Origin: a virus
Strand: one strand, 5' to 3'
IMG/VR virus record: IMGVR_UViG_3300032173_000637
Coordinates: 1-29,333 of that record
DNA length: 29,333 nt
The notes beneath the pieces were generated by a model that was not told the DNA's origin, made no database searches, and worked only from the letters and a program-made list of their open reading frames with translations. Below, piece by piece: positions 16,981 to 24,563 of the stretch (position 1 is its first letter; each line of letters begins with the position of its first letter). Made by a program: the position numbers and the translations under genes.

Positions 16981-17976
16981 TTACGCTTCTAGGGTTGCTA
17001 CCGTTTCAGCGTCCGATACATACCCCAAGGCTTCGAGTCGTCTACCCATGATGTTTGTAGCAATTGGAGTCGATGCTGGGAACGGGCTTCTAATTCCGAA
17101 CGCTCGTAGGATGAGCGGAGCGACATCCAGGTTACGCCAGCCATCACGATCATCTGTTAGATTACGAATATCTCCATCGGCAACTAGCATTCCCACACGG
17201 GTATGCGTACCTATGTCCACGTTCTCTACGGGTCTGCTGAACCCATGATCAGACACAATCAGTAGATTCTCCGGATGTAGATGAAACAGAACGTCCATGA
17301 TTGCATGAGTAACTACGCCACACGTGCCGAGAACGGTCTTTGTCAGACCCCAGATGTGCGCCATTCGATCGATATAGGTGAACGTAATCCACCCGAAGTC
17401 GAAGAACCGAGCACGTGTAGCAAACCACTCAGCCATCTCGATGCTGCTCAACCTAATATACTCGAAAATGTTAAGAGCGCCTTGTAGCTGGTACTCAACA
17501 TTCTGTGGCCAGTCATCGTGCCATCTGCCTTGTCCCAGATACGTTCCGAAGTGGTTTAGGTCACACATCTGAGCCCACCGTAACGGTACTTCTGGCATGT
17601 ACGTAGGCCACGTGAACGCCCTAGGATCGATTGGACACCCCCCTACGTGAACTCCGTTTATCTCGCGTACCGGCGAAGCACAGGGGAGGTTGCAGAGGAT
17701 CGATCGGAAACCCTTGGTCGCGAGCCGATCCCAAACCATCTTTCCCTTTAGGTCGGCATACGTCTTACTCATCGTGCCGAGCACCTTTAACGGTCTCCCC
17801 AGAACCTCGGTTACTCCATGCTCAAGTATGGACAGACCAGTGTACATAGTCGTCCATGACGGTCCCGACATGGCTACTTCGATATCGAGTGACTTGATGG
17901 GCAGGGTCTGACGAATAGCCATCCGTCTGAATAGGTCCGGTGATAGACCGTCAAGTCCAATCACTAAGAGCTTCAC
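16981..17976 (-). CDS. Alkaline phosphatase superfamily phosphodiesterase
   Basis: I start at GTG 17976 (MKLLVIGLDGLSPDLF), which overlaps the upstream stop as GTGA; a TTG at 17991 is the alternative. The 331-residue protein has the type I phosphodiesterase/nucleotide pyrophosphatase signature: LLVIGLDG with a metal-binding Asp near residue 9, PSWTTMYTG with the Ser/Thr nucleophile near 40-43, FTYIDRMAHIWG with metal ligands D and H, LLIVSDHGF near 235-245 and GTHTRVG for the last His. Family members cleave phosphodiester or pyrophosphate bonds or transfer phosphoryl-alcohol groups. It is the last gene of the glycan cassette, so it could hydrolyse a nucleotide sugar or add or remove a phospho-substituent. 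The superfamily is secure; the substrate is unknown. Confidence 0.85.
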   Translation of the reverse strand: MKLLVIGLDGLSPDLFRRMAIRQTLPIKSLDIEVAMSGPSWTTMYTGLSILEHGVTEVLGRPLKVLGTMSKTYADLKGKMVWDRLATKGFRSILCNLPCASPVREINGVHVGGCPIDPRAFTWPTYMPEVPLRWAQMCDLNHFGTYLGQGRWHDDWPQNVEYQLQGALNIFEYIRLSSIEMAEWFATRARFFDFGWITFTYIDRMAHIWGLTKTVLGTCGVVTHAIMDVLFHLHPENLLIVSDHGFSRPVENVDIGTHTRVGMLVADGDIRNLTDDRDGWRNLDVAPLILRAFGIRSPFPASTPIATNIMGRRLEALGYVSDAETVATLEA

Positions 17977-18506
17977 AATTGTACCATCCAAATATTCCCA
18001 TGCGGGTCAGGAGTAGTCACACGCGACTCAGGAAAGCGATCAAGTACAGCGGGTCGGACTTCTGGCCAGCTCTTGAAGTCATGTCCTACCAAATGTCCTC
18101 TCGGGGCTATCTTAGTAGACCATGCGTTGATGTCCGCAATGACCGACAGGCGATCGTGTGCACCGTCGATAAACACGAGATCGAATACGTAGTCTGGAAG
18201 ACGCTCGGCAGCACTCACTGATGGCACACGCCAGAGGTGTGCACGCGCGCCACGACCTATAGTCCATTTCGAAAGTCTCTCAGCAGCTCTCTGATAGTCG
18301 TTGTCCCATAGCTTCTGATCCTGTCCGCCCATCGTTCCGTCGTTGTACTGACGATATGGGTCGATCAGATAGATCATGCGTAACTGGTCGTAGCATGCTT
18401 CGAGAATCGCAACTGCATTGTCTCCAACGTTTACGCCTATCTCGGCAAACGACACTACGTGAAACTCTCGGATGAGCTTGATCAGTGTTTGACTATGAGT
18501 CTCCAT
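17973..18506 (-). CDS. Class I SAM-dependent methyltransferase (Methyltransf_24 type)
   Basis: ATG 18506 (METHSQTLIKLIREF) has TAGGAG 4-5 nt upstream and follows the radical SAM stop by 10 nt; the longer reading to 18623 only overlaps that gene. The 177-residue protein has motif I FAEIGVNVGDNA (about 20-31), an acidic strand end in MIYLIDPYRQY, and DLVFIDGAHD (about 104-113) followed by APRGHLVGHDF, the pattern of O-methyltransferases that modify sugars or glycan-linked groups. The GTGA overlap with the phosphodiesterase suggests translational coupling within the cassette. A role in methylating the glycan product is inferred from neighbours. Confidence 0.85.
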   Translation of the reverse strand: METHSQTLIKLIREFHVVSFAEIGVNVGDNAVAILEACYDQLRMIYLIDPYRQYNDGTMGGQDQKLWDNDYQRAAERLSKWTIGRGARAHLWRVPSVSAAERLPDYVFDLVFIDGAHDRLSVIADINAWSTKIAPRGHLVGHDFKSWPEVRPAVLDRFPESRVTTPDPHGNIWMVQL

Positions 18507-18516
18507 AGGTCTCCTA

Positions 18517-19377
18517 TCAAAAATGTGTGGCACACGCGGAGCACAGGGGGATGTCAGACTTCGACCCATCATTATGACACTTGCGAATTGTCTCAAGCGC
18601 TTCCCCATTCCACACAGCAGCAACTCCGTTGTCGAATACGTTTCCCAAGGGTAGTGTCGGCTTGTAGTCCATACAGCACATGACGAACGTTCCGTCGGTG
18701 AGAATGTTGGCTACCCCGAACGGGGAGTAGCACGGACCCTCTGTGCCATGTCGTGATAGTGCAGGATCTCTGTCGGCTCCTCCTCTACCGTCGCATGGTA
18801 GATATGAAGCCTCGTCAACACCCTCTTGAGTAGACCACCGTCGAATGAACTCTCCAAGATCGTTTAATGTCTCAGGCTGTACGGTCATGTGCACACGCGT
18901 GCGCACAGGGTGCCGCATCTGCTCGTTCAAGTGAAGGAACTTTAGGATGTTCCCGATGACCTGAGCCCACGACAGACCCCTTCGAATTCTCTCGTACTTC
19001 TCCCGGTCGACCGCATCGACACTGAACGTAATCCACTTCAAGCCTGCATCGATGAGGTCCTGTGCTAGCGTCTCAGTGAGCAGCGACCCATTGGTGAAGA
19101 AGCCTATCTTCGCTGCAGGCAGTGTCTGCTTCGCTCGCATCACCATGTCCACGATGCTCGGGTTCATTAGAGGCTCGCCGTAGAGCGACAAGCTTATCGT
19201 ATCGACCCCTCCAGCAGCTCTTGCCTCGTCGAGAATGGACTGATACTTGTAGATGCACATATACGCAGGACGTGTGTCGAGCTTGCCGTACGGACACATG
19301 GTACAGCGCGAGTTGCATCGGGCTGACGCCTCGATGTTCAGACTCTGTGGGAATGGCTCCTTCACAAAGGTAGTCAC
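18517..19377 (-). CDS. Radical SAM/SPASM enzyme
   Basis: GTG 19377 is chosen because it overlaps the upstream stop as GTGA and has GGAG 8 nt upstream; the longer frame merely runs into the preceding gene. The 286-residue protein carries the radical SAM cluster motif CNSRCTMC at residues 21-28, the SAM-contact segment ISLSLYGEPLMNP and a core with WITFSVDAVDREKYERIRRG. The C-terminus has a SPASM-type set of Cys (GPCYSPFG, FVMCCMDY, IPLCSAC) that would hold a further iron-sulfur cluster. SPASM enzymes modify peptides or act as oxidoreductases, epimerases or dehydratases on other substrates. Sitting between a glycosyltransferase-methyltransferase fusion and a methyltransferase, it probably alters a sugar, though peptide modification cannot be excluded. 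Confidence 0.88.
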   Translation of the reverse strand: MTTFVKEPFPQSLNIEASARCNSRCTMCPYGKLDTRPAYMCIYKYQSILDEARAAGGVDTISLSLYGEPLMNPSIVDMVMRAKQTLPAAKIGFFTNGSLLTETLAQDLIDAGLKWITFSVDAVDREKYERIRRGLSWAQVIGNILKFLHLNEQMRHPVRTRVHMTVQPETLNDLGEFIRRWSTQEGVDEASYLPCDGRGGADRDPALSRHGTEGPCYSPFGVANILTDGTFVMCCMDYKPTLPLGNVFDNGVAAVWNGEALETIRKCHNDGSKSDIPLCSACATHF

Positions 19378-20426
19378 AGTATGCTCTCCACGTGTCGTAC
19401 CTTCACTGCTCGCACGACCAGGTTCTGCCACGATTCCGGGATGCGTTCGATCTGCTCGGCCCCCCACCAGCCAAGCTGGCCAGCTATCCATGGCCAGTCG
19501 AAGGCATTACGGTGAGTGTTGTACGTGTCTGTTCCGAGCCCGTATAGAGCTGAGATTAGATCCACGTACTGTAGATTCCCCTCATGATATCTTTCAAGAA
19601 TCGCTGCAAGATCAGGGAACGCCAGTTCAATGATACCTCCAACCTTTAGTACGCGCATCCAGTCGCTAAGTACACCACTCGCAACTCTTGGGTTGAAGTG
19701 CTCGAGCACGTGCGATGCCCAGACACGAGTTGCGTACTGATCTGGATAGGGCAGAGGCTCGTGCATGTCGTGTACCTTATCTACCCCTGGGAGAGCTTGA
19801 GCGTCTACGTTTATCCAGTTACGTATTGTCTTACCTCCACAGCCAAGATTGAGGTAGATCCTTCTGTCAGTTCCAATTCGCGTATAGAGAGCATTCTGCT
19901 CTGTTTGTCTGATCGATGGCTTATCGTGTACCAGATGCGACTTGCGCGGAGCGACCATTGAACGCTCCTCGGGTACTACAACCGATTCGTGTAGACCGGA
20001 CTCATACCGATAGCTTTGACGAAACAGCCGCATATGATTTTCCCACTCGAGACCGCCAACCAACGGTTTCCCGTCGAGAAGGTTGTGGCGAGGAAGGAAT
20101 ACTCCGTCGATGTGGTCAGGAGGTGTGAACGACCTGATCCACTCCAGCAGCTCGTCGGTTGGCCACTCGTCCGCATCGATCACTAAGGTCCACGGCCTAT
20201 GCGTTTGTGAAAGACCAGTGTTACGCGCTGCTCCAAAGTCTCCGGTCAGAGGCCAGTAGAGAAGCGAAGGCGTGTACTGCAATGCGATTGTCTGAGTGCC
20301 ATCGGAACTCCCAGTATCAACAATGACAAACTCGCTCACAAGTGTCTTAACGCGATCGAGTAACCTTCCTAGCAAAGGCGCCTCGTTCTTCACGACCATT
20401 GCGAATGCTAGGTCCCTGGCCTCCAT
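19374..20426 (-). CDS. GT2 glycosyltransferase fused to SAM methyltransferase
   Basis: ATG 20426 has AAGGAGG about 6 nt upstream and overlaps the GT4-like gene by 19 nt. Residues 1 to about 175 are a GT-A fold: AMVVKNEAPLLGRLLDRVK, FVIVDTGSSDGTQ and VIDADEW, the last with the DxD-type metal site. The layout resembles short GT2 enzymes that glycosylate proteins or lipids. Residues about 188-350 are a class I methyltransferase: IYLNLGCGGKTIRNWINVDA, VWASHVLEHF and MRVLKVGGIIELAFPDL. The two domains form one uninterrupted frame. A single protein could add a sugar and methylate it or a neighbouring residue. The family calls are secure; the acceptor is not known. Confidence 0.9.
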   Translation of the reverse strand: MEARDLAFAMVVKNEAPLLGRLLDRVKTLVSEFVIVDTGSSDGTQTIALQYTPSLLYWPLTGDFGAARNTGLSQTHRPWTLVIDADEWPTDELLEWIRSFTPPDHIDGVFLPRHNLLDGKPLVGGLEWENHMRLFRQSYRYESGLHESVVVPEERSMVAPRKSHLVHDKPSIRQTEQNALYTRIGTDRRIYLNLGCGGKTIRNWINVDAQALPGVDKVHDMHEPLPYPDQYATRVWASHVLEHFNPRVASGVLSDWMRVLKVGGIIELAFPDLAAILERYHEGNLQYVDLISALYGLGTDTYNTHRNAFDWPWIAGQLGWWGAEQIERIPESWQNLVVRAVKVRHVESIL

Positions 20427-22198
20427 ACTCCCTCCTTGACATAGCCTAACTGTCTGACCATAGTACCTCTTTTCACGGGCATCGCTGTGACTATCCCGTA
20501 CAGGTACTGTAGATCCTTTCGATACTCAAGACGAGCAACCTCTAGTCTCTTCAGAATGTAGGCCCACTGCTCAACACGAAGAAGTCTCTCGTTCTCGTTT
20601 CCAACTATCTTCCTGTTCACCGACGGGGCGGCAAAGTATACACGCGTATCGTTGTGCAGGAACTTCTGTAGCATTCGCTGTATCTCGCCATCGTAAAGCC
20701 ACTCGAACATCCCAACCAGAATCACCGTCGAGATCTCGTGAGCGTACACCTTCGTAGGCACAACGCGCGGACAATACTGAGCAAGCTTTGCGCGTATCAC
20801 GTCGTCCAGGTTAGGTACGTATGCTACTCCAGTCACACCCTCGTTCGCCAGAACTTCGTAGAAGTAGTCGAACTCGGTGGACATCTCCTCCCTGATAAAG
20901 CTCGCATGGAGGGCTAACGACTCTTGAAGATCCATCACCTTCTTTACGATAGCAGTGGATGGATCCAGACCTTGCATTAGCCCTACCGCCACCTGCGCTG
21001 CCGAGTCAGGACCGTGGTTCTCGATGAACCACTGCGCACCGTCGTAGGCCTTATCGTAGGCCTTCTCCCTATTGTCGTACATCCAACGAAGAGTATCGAC
21101 GGCTACATCCCAATCAGGTGTGTACCAGTTGCCCCCCAGGTGGGCCTCTTCGACTGCCTTCGTCCTAATAGGCCAGTTGTATCGGCTATCGCATACGGGA
21201 AGGTGACCCGTGTTCTCGGATAGGATCGTAGGTACACCTCGAGCCATTGCTTCTCGGGGGGTCATCCCGAATCCCTCTCCGCGCGACAAGTACATCATCA
21301 CGTCGGCACTATCTAGATATGCAACAACTTCTTCAGGCATCCAGTTAGTCGATGTAACCGTTACGCGGGGATCGGTGATATTAGGCAGTTGATTTTCACC
21401 TAACCCTAAAAAGTTCATTCGTGTCTTGAAGTGTAACCGAGCGTCGGGATACTTGTCCTTCGGGAACGCTCTCTCGAAGACACGCATGGTCTCGATCGGT
21501 GCTTTGCGCTCGGTCAGTGTTGCGTAACAGATCACCTTGAACAGGTCGTTCCGAGCGCGCTTTAGCACAGGAGCGCAGTAGATCGGATTGATTGCTAACG
21601 GCGCGACGTCGATGGGTACCTTTACAAAGTTCGAGAACACTTCAGCGCACCAGTCACAGGGAACCCACAAGCGATCCACTAGGTTACACTCGTGACGCCA
21701 CTCCGCATGCATCTCGAGAGGATTGGTCGACTCGTACATTGTCCAACCAATTCGATAGGGTGTGGGTAGCTTCTTGAACTCGCCAGGAGTGGCCATGCAT
21801 ATGCCTACGGCATACTTGCCCTTCTCCGGCTCCTTCAACTTCTGGATGGTCTCGGGAAGCAGACCATCCTCAACTAGAAACCACAGATGCCGAGCATGCA
21901 CTTGTACGCCTTGACGTACAAGTGCATGCACCATGTTTTCGGCCGCTGTGGCATAGCCGTCACCGATTGAGAACGGCGACATCCAGTGGACGTGGTACTG
22001 GCCGTCGGCCATCCATAGAAAGTCGTCGATGCTTACAGTGTCGGCTATGACCACAGTGCCTTGCCTCTGAAGATCGTGGGCGAGGGGGACTGGGATAGGA
22101 TCCGACAGTCCGTCGGCGGGCAGCAGGTAGCTATAACCGTTATGGTAGTGTAGCTGCGGCACGCCTGTGATATTTCTCACACGTACCTGGTATGCCAT
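20408..22198 (-). CDS. GT4-like glycosyltransferase with extra terminal domains
   Basis: ATG 22198 (MAYQVRVRNITGVPQLHYHN) has a GAGGGGG site upstream and follows the capsid stop by 22 nt; upstream codons in this frame are capsid gene shadow. The 596-residue protein has an unusual N-terminal stretch of about 60 residues, then a GT-B fold: HWMSPFSIGDGYATAAENMV (about 71-90), a second Rossmann half with VICYATLTERKAPIETMRVF, and SRGEGFGMTPREAMARGVP (about 305-323) with the two Glu of the EX7E-like GT4 motif. Residues beyond about 430 form an extra domain I do not recognise. It opens the glycan cassette directly after the major capsid gene. A perfect 15-bp inverted repeat lies in the coding sequence at 21894-21929. 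Confidence 0.88.
   Translation of the reverse strand: MAYQVRVRNITGVPQLHYHNGYSYLLPADGLSDPIPVPLAHDLQRQGTVVIADTVSIDDFLWMADGQYHVHWMSPFSIGDGYATAAENMVHALVRQGVQVHARHLWFLVEDGLLPETIQKLKEPEKGKYAVGICMATPGEFKKLPTPYRIGWTMYESTNPLEMHAEWRHECNLVDRLWVPCDWCAEVFSNFVKVPIDVAPLAINPIYCAPVLKRARNDLFKVICYATLTERKAPIETMRVFERAFPKDKYPDARLHFKTRMNFLGLGENQLPNITDPRVTVTSTNWMPEEVVAYLDSADVMMYLSRGEGFGMTPREAMARGVPTILSENTGHLPVCDSRYNWPIRTKAVEEAHLGGNWYTPDWDVAVDTLRWMYDNREKAYDKAYDGAQWFIENHGPDSAAQVAVGLMQGLDPSTAIVKKVMDLQESLALHASFIREEMSTEFDYFYEVLANEGVTGVAYVPNLDDVIRAKLAQYCPRVVPTKVYAHEISTVILVGMFEWLYDGEIQRMLQKFLHNDTRVYFAAPSVNRKIVGNENERLLRVEQWAYILKRLEVARLEYRKDLQYLYGIVTAMPVKRGTMVRQLGYVKEGVWRPGT
21894..21929. repeat. Perfect 15-bp inverted repeat inside the GT4 gene
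   Basis: GCATGCACTTGTACG and its exact reverse complement CGTACAAGTGCATGC flank a 6-nt loop (CCTTGA). The repeat encodes VHALVRQGVQVHA of the glycosyltransferase, just after its donor-binding Gly-rich segment. The stem would form on either mRNA strand or as a DNA cruciform. No T-run follows on the coding strand, so it is not a simple terminator. Confidence 0.85.
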
Positions 22199-22220
22199 TA
22201 CCAGTTCCCCCTCATGAAGG

Positions 22221-23432
22221 TTAGGACGCCACGGTAAGCGTCGCGAACGCGTTCGCCTGGACCATCTTCTTGCCGTTGCGCGTGCGGATATTGCGGCTCC
22301 ACTTGTCGGTGTTGAGGTACGCACCGGGCAGAGTAGCTCCGTTGATTCCGATGAACTCTGCATACACCAACGGCATAGGAGCCATTGGGATGTAGGGCGC
22401 GAAGATGTAGCCAGCGTCGGTGATCGAGCTCGGGTAGTACCCCATGATGCCCCGGGTCGCCGACAGGCCTGCGCACGTGTACACGTCCCACATGCCGTTG
22501 TACGTCCCGATGCGCATGGTGCCAGTGCTGAACTGATCCAGCGCTCCCCGACCACTCGTCACGAAGTTCTGCATCTTGCTGATGTACGACGCGAGGGTCG
22601 TTCCGGCAACGATGTAGTCCGCCTTGCGGAACCGCTTCTTCCAGATGAGCATCTCGGCGTCCAGAAGGGCATGGCCGAGAGTCTCGTACCACTGTTGCAC
22701 CGTGTAGCCCGAGCCCACAGTGTAGTGCCACGTGGTGTCGCCAGCCGTCGCCTGCGTCAGGATGTCGTCCAGGATGCGAGCGTCAAGCTCTCGCTGGATT
22801 TCCATCCGCATCTGATCGACCAACTCCGCTTCGACATCGAGGCCCAGGGCGCCACGAGCGTCCTCCATCACTTCGGTGCTCCACGACGCTCCAAGGATGT
22901 CCTTGAAGACAGTGATCGTGTCGCTCGTGATGGTCATCTTGATGCGCCGCGGGATGCTGTCTTCGGCACCACGAGCGTAGTCCGAATCGGCAGCTCCCGT
23001 CGAAAGAACGCGACCGGCAGCAGGAGCTCCGCCGTATCCGGTATCTTCCGTCTCGAAGTCCTGATAGAAGATCCGACCGACGCCTCCGCTTTCGAGCGGT
23101 AGCGGCTGGATGGAGCACATCTTCATCGCCAGCAGATTGGGGAAGATGTTGCGGACGAGAGGCAGCGTGAACTTCTGCGGCAGGGTCAGATCGCCTGTCG
23201 TGGTTGCCTCGAGCAGACCAGGCATCGAAGCCGCCTGCTGATTCTCGAGCAACATCGCCATCGCCTCTTCGTACATGGGCGGGATCGGACGCAGCTTCCC
23301 GTCATGGTCTTCCAGCAACCACTTCCACTTCTTCACAAGTGCGCGCCGATATGCGCGCTGGCGCTCCTGGTAGGCCTGAAACTCCATACCGCTTTCGAGC
23401 ACCATGTCTCGGCTAACCAAAGGCATAGTCAT
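22221..23432 (-). CDS. Major capsid protein, T4 gp23-like
   Basis: ATG 23432 has GGAGGA 7 nt upstream. The 403-residue protein contains LVRNIFPNLLAMKMCSIQPL (about 92-111), closely like the LVRRVFPN...VQPM block of the T4 gp23 family, followed by RIFYQDFETE and an HK97-fold-like body ending in strands around SITDAGYIFAPYIPMAP. Codons are strongly C/G-ending, as expected for the most abundant protein. LLE at residues 73-75 fits the (L/I)xE cleavage rule of gp21-type proteases, so the first 75 residues may be removed during maturation. It follows the protease/scaffold gene, the standard head order. Fold and role are secure; the gp23 relationship is by motif reading. Confidence 0.9.
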   Translation of the reverse strand: MTMPLVSRDMVLESGMEFQAYQERQRAYRRALVKKWKWLLEDHDGKLRPIPPMYEEAMAMLLENQQAASMPGLLEATTTGDLTLPQKFTLPLVRNIFPNLLAMKMCSIQPLPLESGGVGRIFYQDFETEDTGYGGAPAAGRVLSTGAADSDYARGAEDSIPRRIKMTITSDTITVFKDILGASWSTEVMEDARGALGLDVEAELVDQMRMEIQRELDARILDDILTQATAGDTTWHYTVGSGYTVQQWYETLGHALLDAEMLIWKKRFRKADYIVAGTTLASYISKMQNFVTSGRGALDQFSTGTMRIGTYNGMWDVYTCAGLSATRGIMGYYPSSITDAGYIFAPYIPMAPMPLVYAEFIGINGATLPGAYLNTDKWSRNIRTRNGKKMVQANAFATLTVAS

Positions 23433-23471
23433 AGCATTTCCTCCACGTTCCGATTGTGCCGCTTTTGCGGA

Positions 23472-24554
23472 CTAGCTGTGCACTCCGGCGAGCCGCAGCA
23501 TCTCGATCTGATCCTTGTCAAGGCCGCCAGCGTTCTTGTCCTCGAGGAGCTGCTTGCCCTTGCCCTTGCCGTCATCCCCGCCGATTCCCTTGAACGCCTC
23601 TTCCAGAGCAGCCGCGCGAATGCTCGGCAGCACGCCTGCGATATCCTCGACCTTCTTGACTTTTGCCTCCAGCGCGGTAGCGATGACGCCCGAGATACCG
23701 ATGTGGGCCGACTTCGCGATCGCCACCTGGAGTTCCAAACCCTGAATCTTCTCCTCGAGCGCCGGGTTCGGGTTCGAGACCTTCTTAGCCTCTTCAAGCG
23801 CCAGAGCAGCGGTAGCCATCTGATCCTCGACCTCTTTGACACGTGCATTAGGAGCCTTCACAGCCTCCTCGACTTGCGTCTGCACGTATGCCTTGAGAGC
23901 GACTCCCATGTTGGCCACCACATCTTCGATGGTTACCTTGGTCCAGTCCATGACATCCTCCTCAACCATAACAGGCACCGATATCGCATCTCCCTCGAGC
24001 ACTTCGTCAATTCCTGCTCCCTCAATCCCAGCTTCCTCGGCCAAGTCGATTCCTTGGATGACTGCAGTGTCCATTTCGTCCACTGTGCGGTCGCCGATCC
24101 GTGCAGTGTGAAATGTGTACTTGGTCGATCGAAGTGAGGTACCGCGCATTCCGCCATGCTCGATGATTACACGTACGTCGTTGCCCTCTGAAGTGGGAAA
24201 GATCATCCCTTGGTAGCGGATGCGATTCCCCTCCCGCCAAAGTGGTTTCTCGACCTTGCCAACGGGCAGCCCGAGTGGCAGGCCAGAGTTCGAAGGCGTT
24301 CCCACTGCCTTCCCATGCCTACTGTACATTGTCACAATGCCACCGTTTCGCATATACATGTTGGTGGCTTCCATTGCCGCGTCGTTGAATCGCGGCGGAT
24401 AATAGCGTCCCACTGCGCTGATTGCATTGTCCACGAGCACAGTGCCCTTAAAACGCAGCACGCCTCCCGAAGACTCCTCAGCAAGCACTTCAACATCGTT
24501 GACGAACCAGTCGTCGACCTTCGGAAGTCCCTTTACTATAGCTGTAACCGGCAT
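23472..24554 (-). CDS. Prohead protease with C-terminal scaffold region
   Basis: The 360-residue protein starts MPVTAIVKGLPKVDDWFVND with GGAGG upstream. Residues 30-145 look like a gp21-type serine protease: RYYPPRFNDAAMEATNMYM, the catalytic-His candidate H80 in YSRHGKA, and the Ser candidate S140 in MRGTSLRS, at nearly the same numbers as in T4 gp21. From about residue 190 the chain is acidic then strongly helical with Ala/Glu/Lys coiled coil, typical of an internal scaffold. The C-terminal part holds several LxE/IxE sites (for example around ALEEAF and LLEDKN) that the protease itself could cut. It lies between portal and capsid genes. The fusion of protease and scaffold in one chain is common in siphophages. 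Confidence 0.88.
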   Translation of the reverse strand: MPVTAIVKGLPKVDDWFVNDVEVLAEESSGGVLRFKGTVLVDNAISAVGRYYPPRFNDAAMEATNMYMRNGGIVTMYSRHGKAVGTPSNSGLPLGLPVGKVEKPLWREGNRIRYQGMIFPTSEGNDVRVIIEHGGMRGTSLRSTKYTFHTARIGDRTVDEMDTAVIQGIDLAEEAGIEGAGIDEVLEGDAISVPVMVEEDVMDWTKVTIEDVVANMGVALKAYVQTQVEEAVKAPNARVKEVEDQMATAALALEEAKKVSNPNPALEEKIQGLELQVAIAKSAHIGISGVIATALEAKVKKVEDIAGVLPSIRAAALEEAFKGIGGDDGKGKGKQLLEDKNAGGLDKDQIEMLRLAGVHS

Positions 24555-24563
24555 GATGCCCTC

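Noticed and set aside
19378-19491. N-terminal extension of the radical SAM gene
   Set aside because: Overlaps the glycosyltransferase-methyltransferase gene; the GTGA junction at 19377 with GGAG is the better start.
22199-22555. N-terminal extension of the GT4 frame to 22555
   Set aside because: It overlaps the major capsid gene in another frame and is Arg/Ser/Pro-rich shadow sequence; ATG 22198 with a ribosome binding site is the real start.
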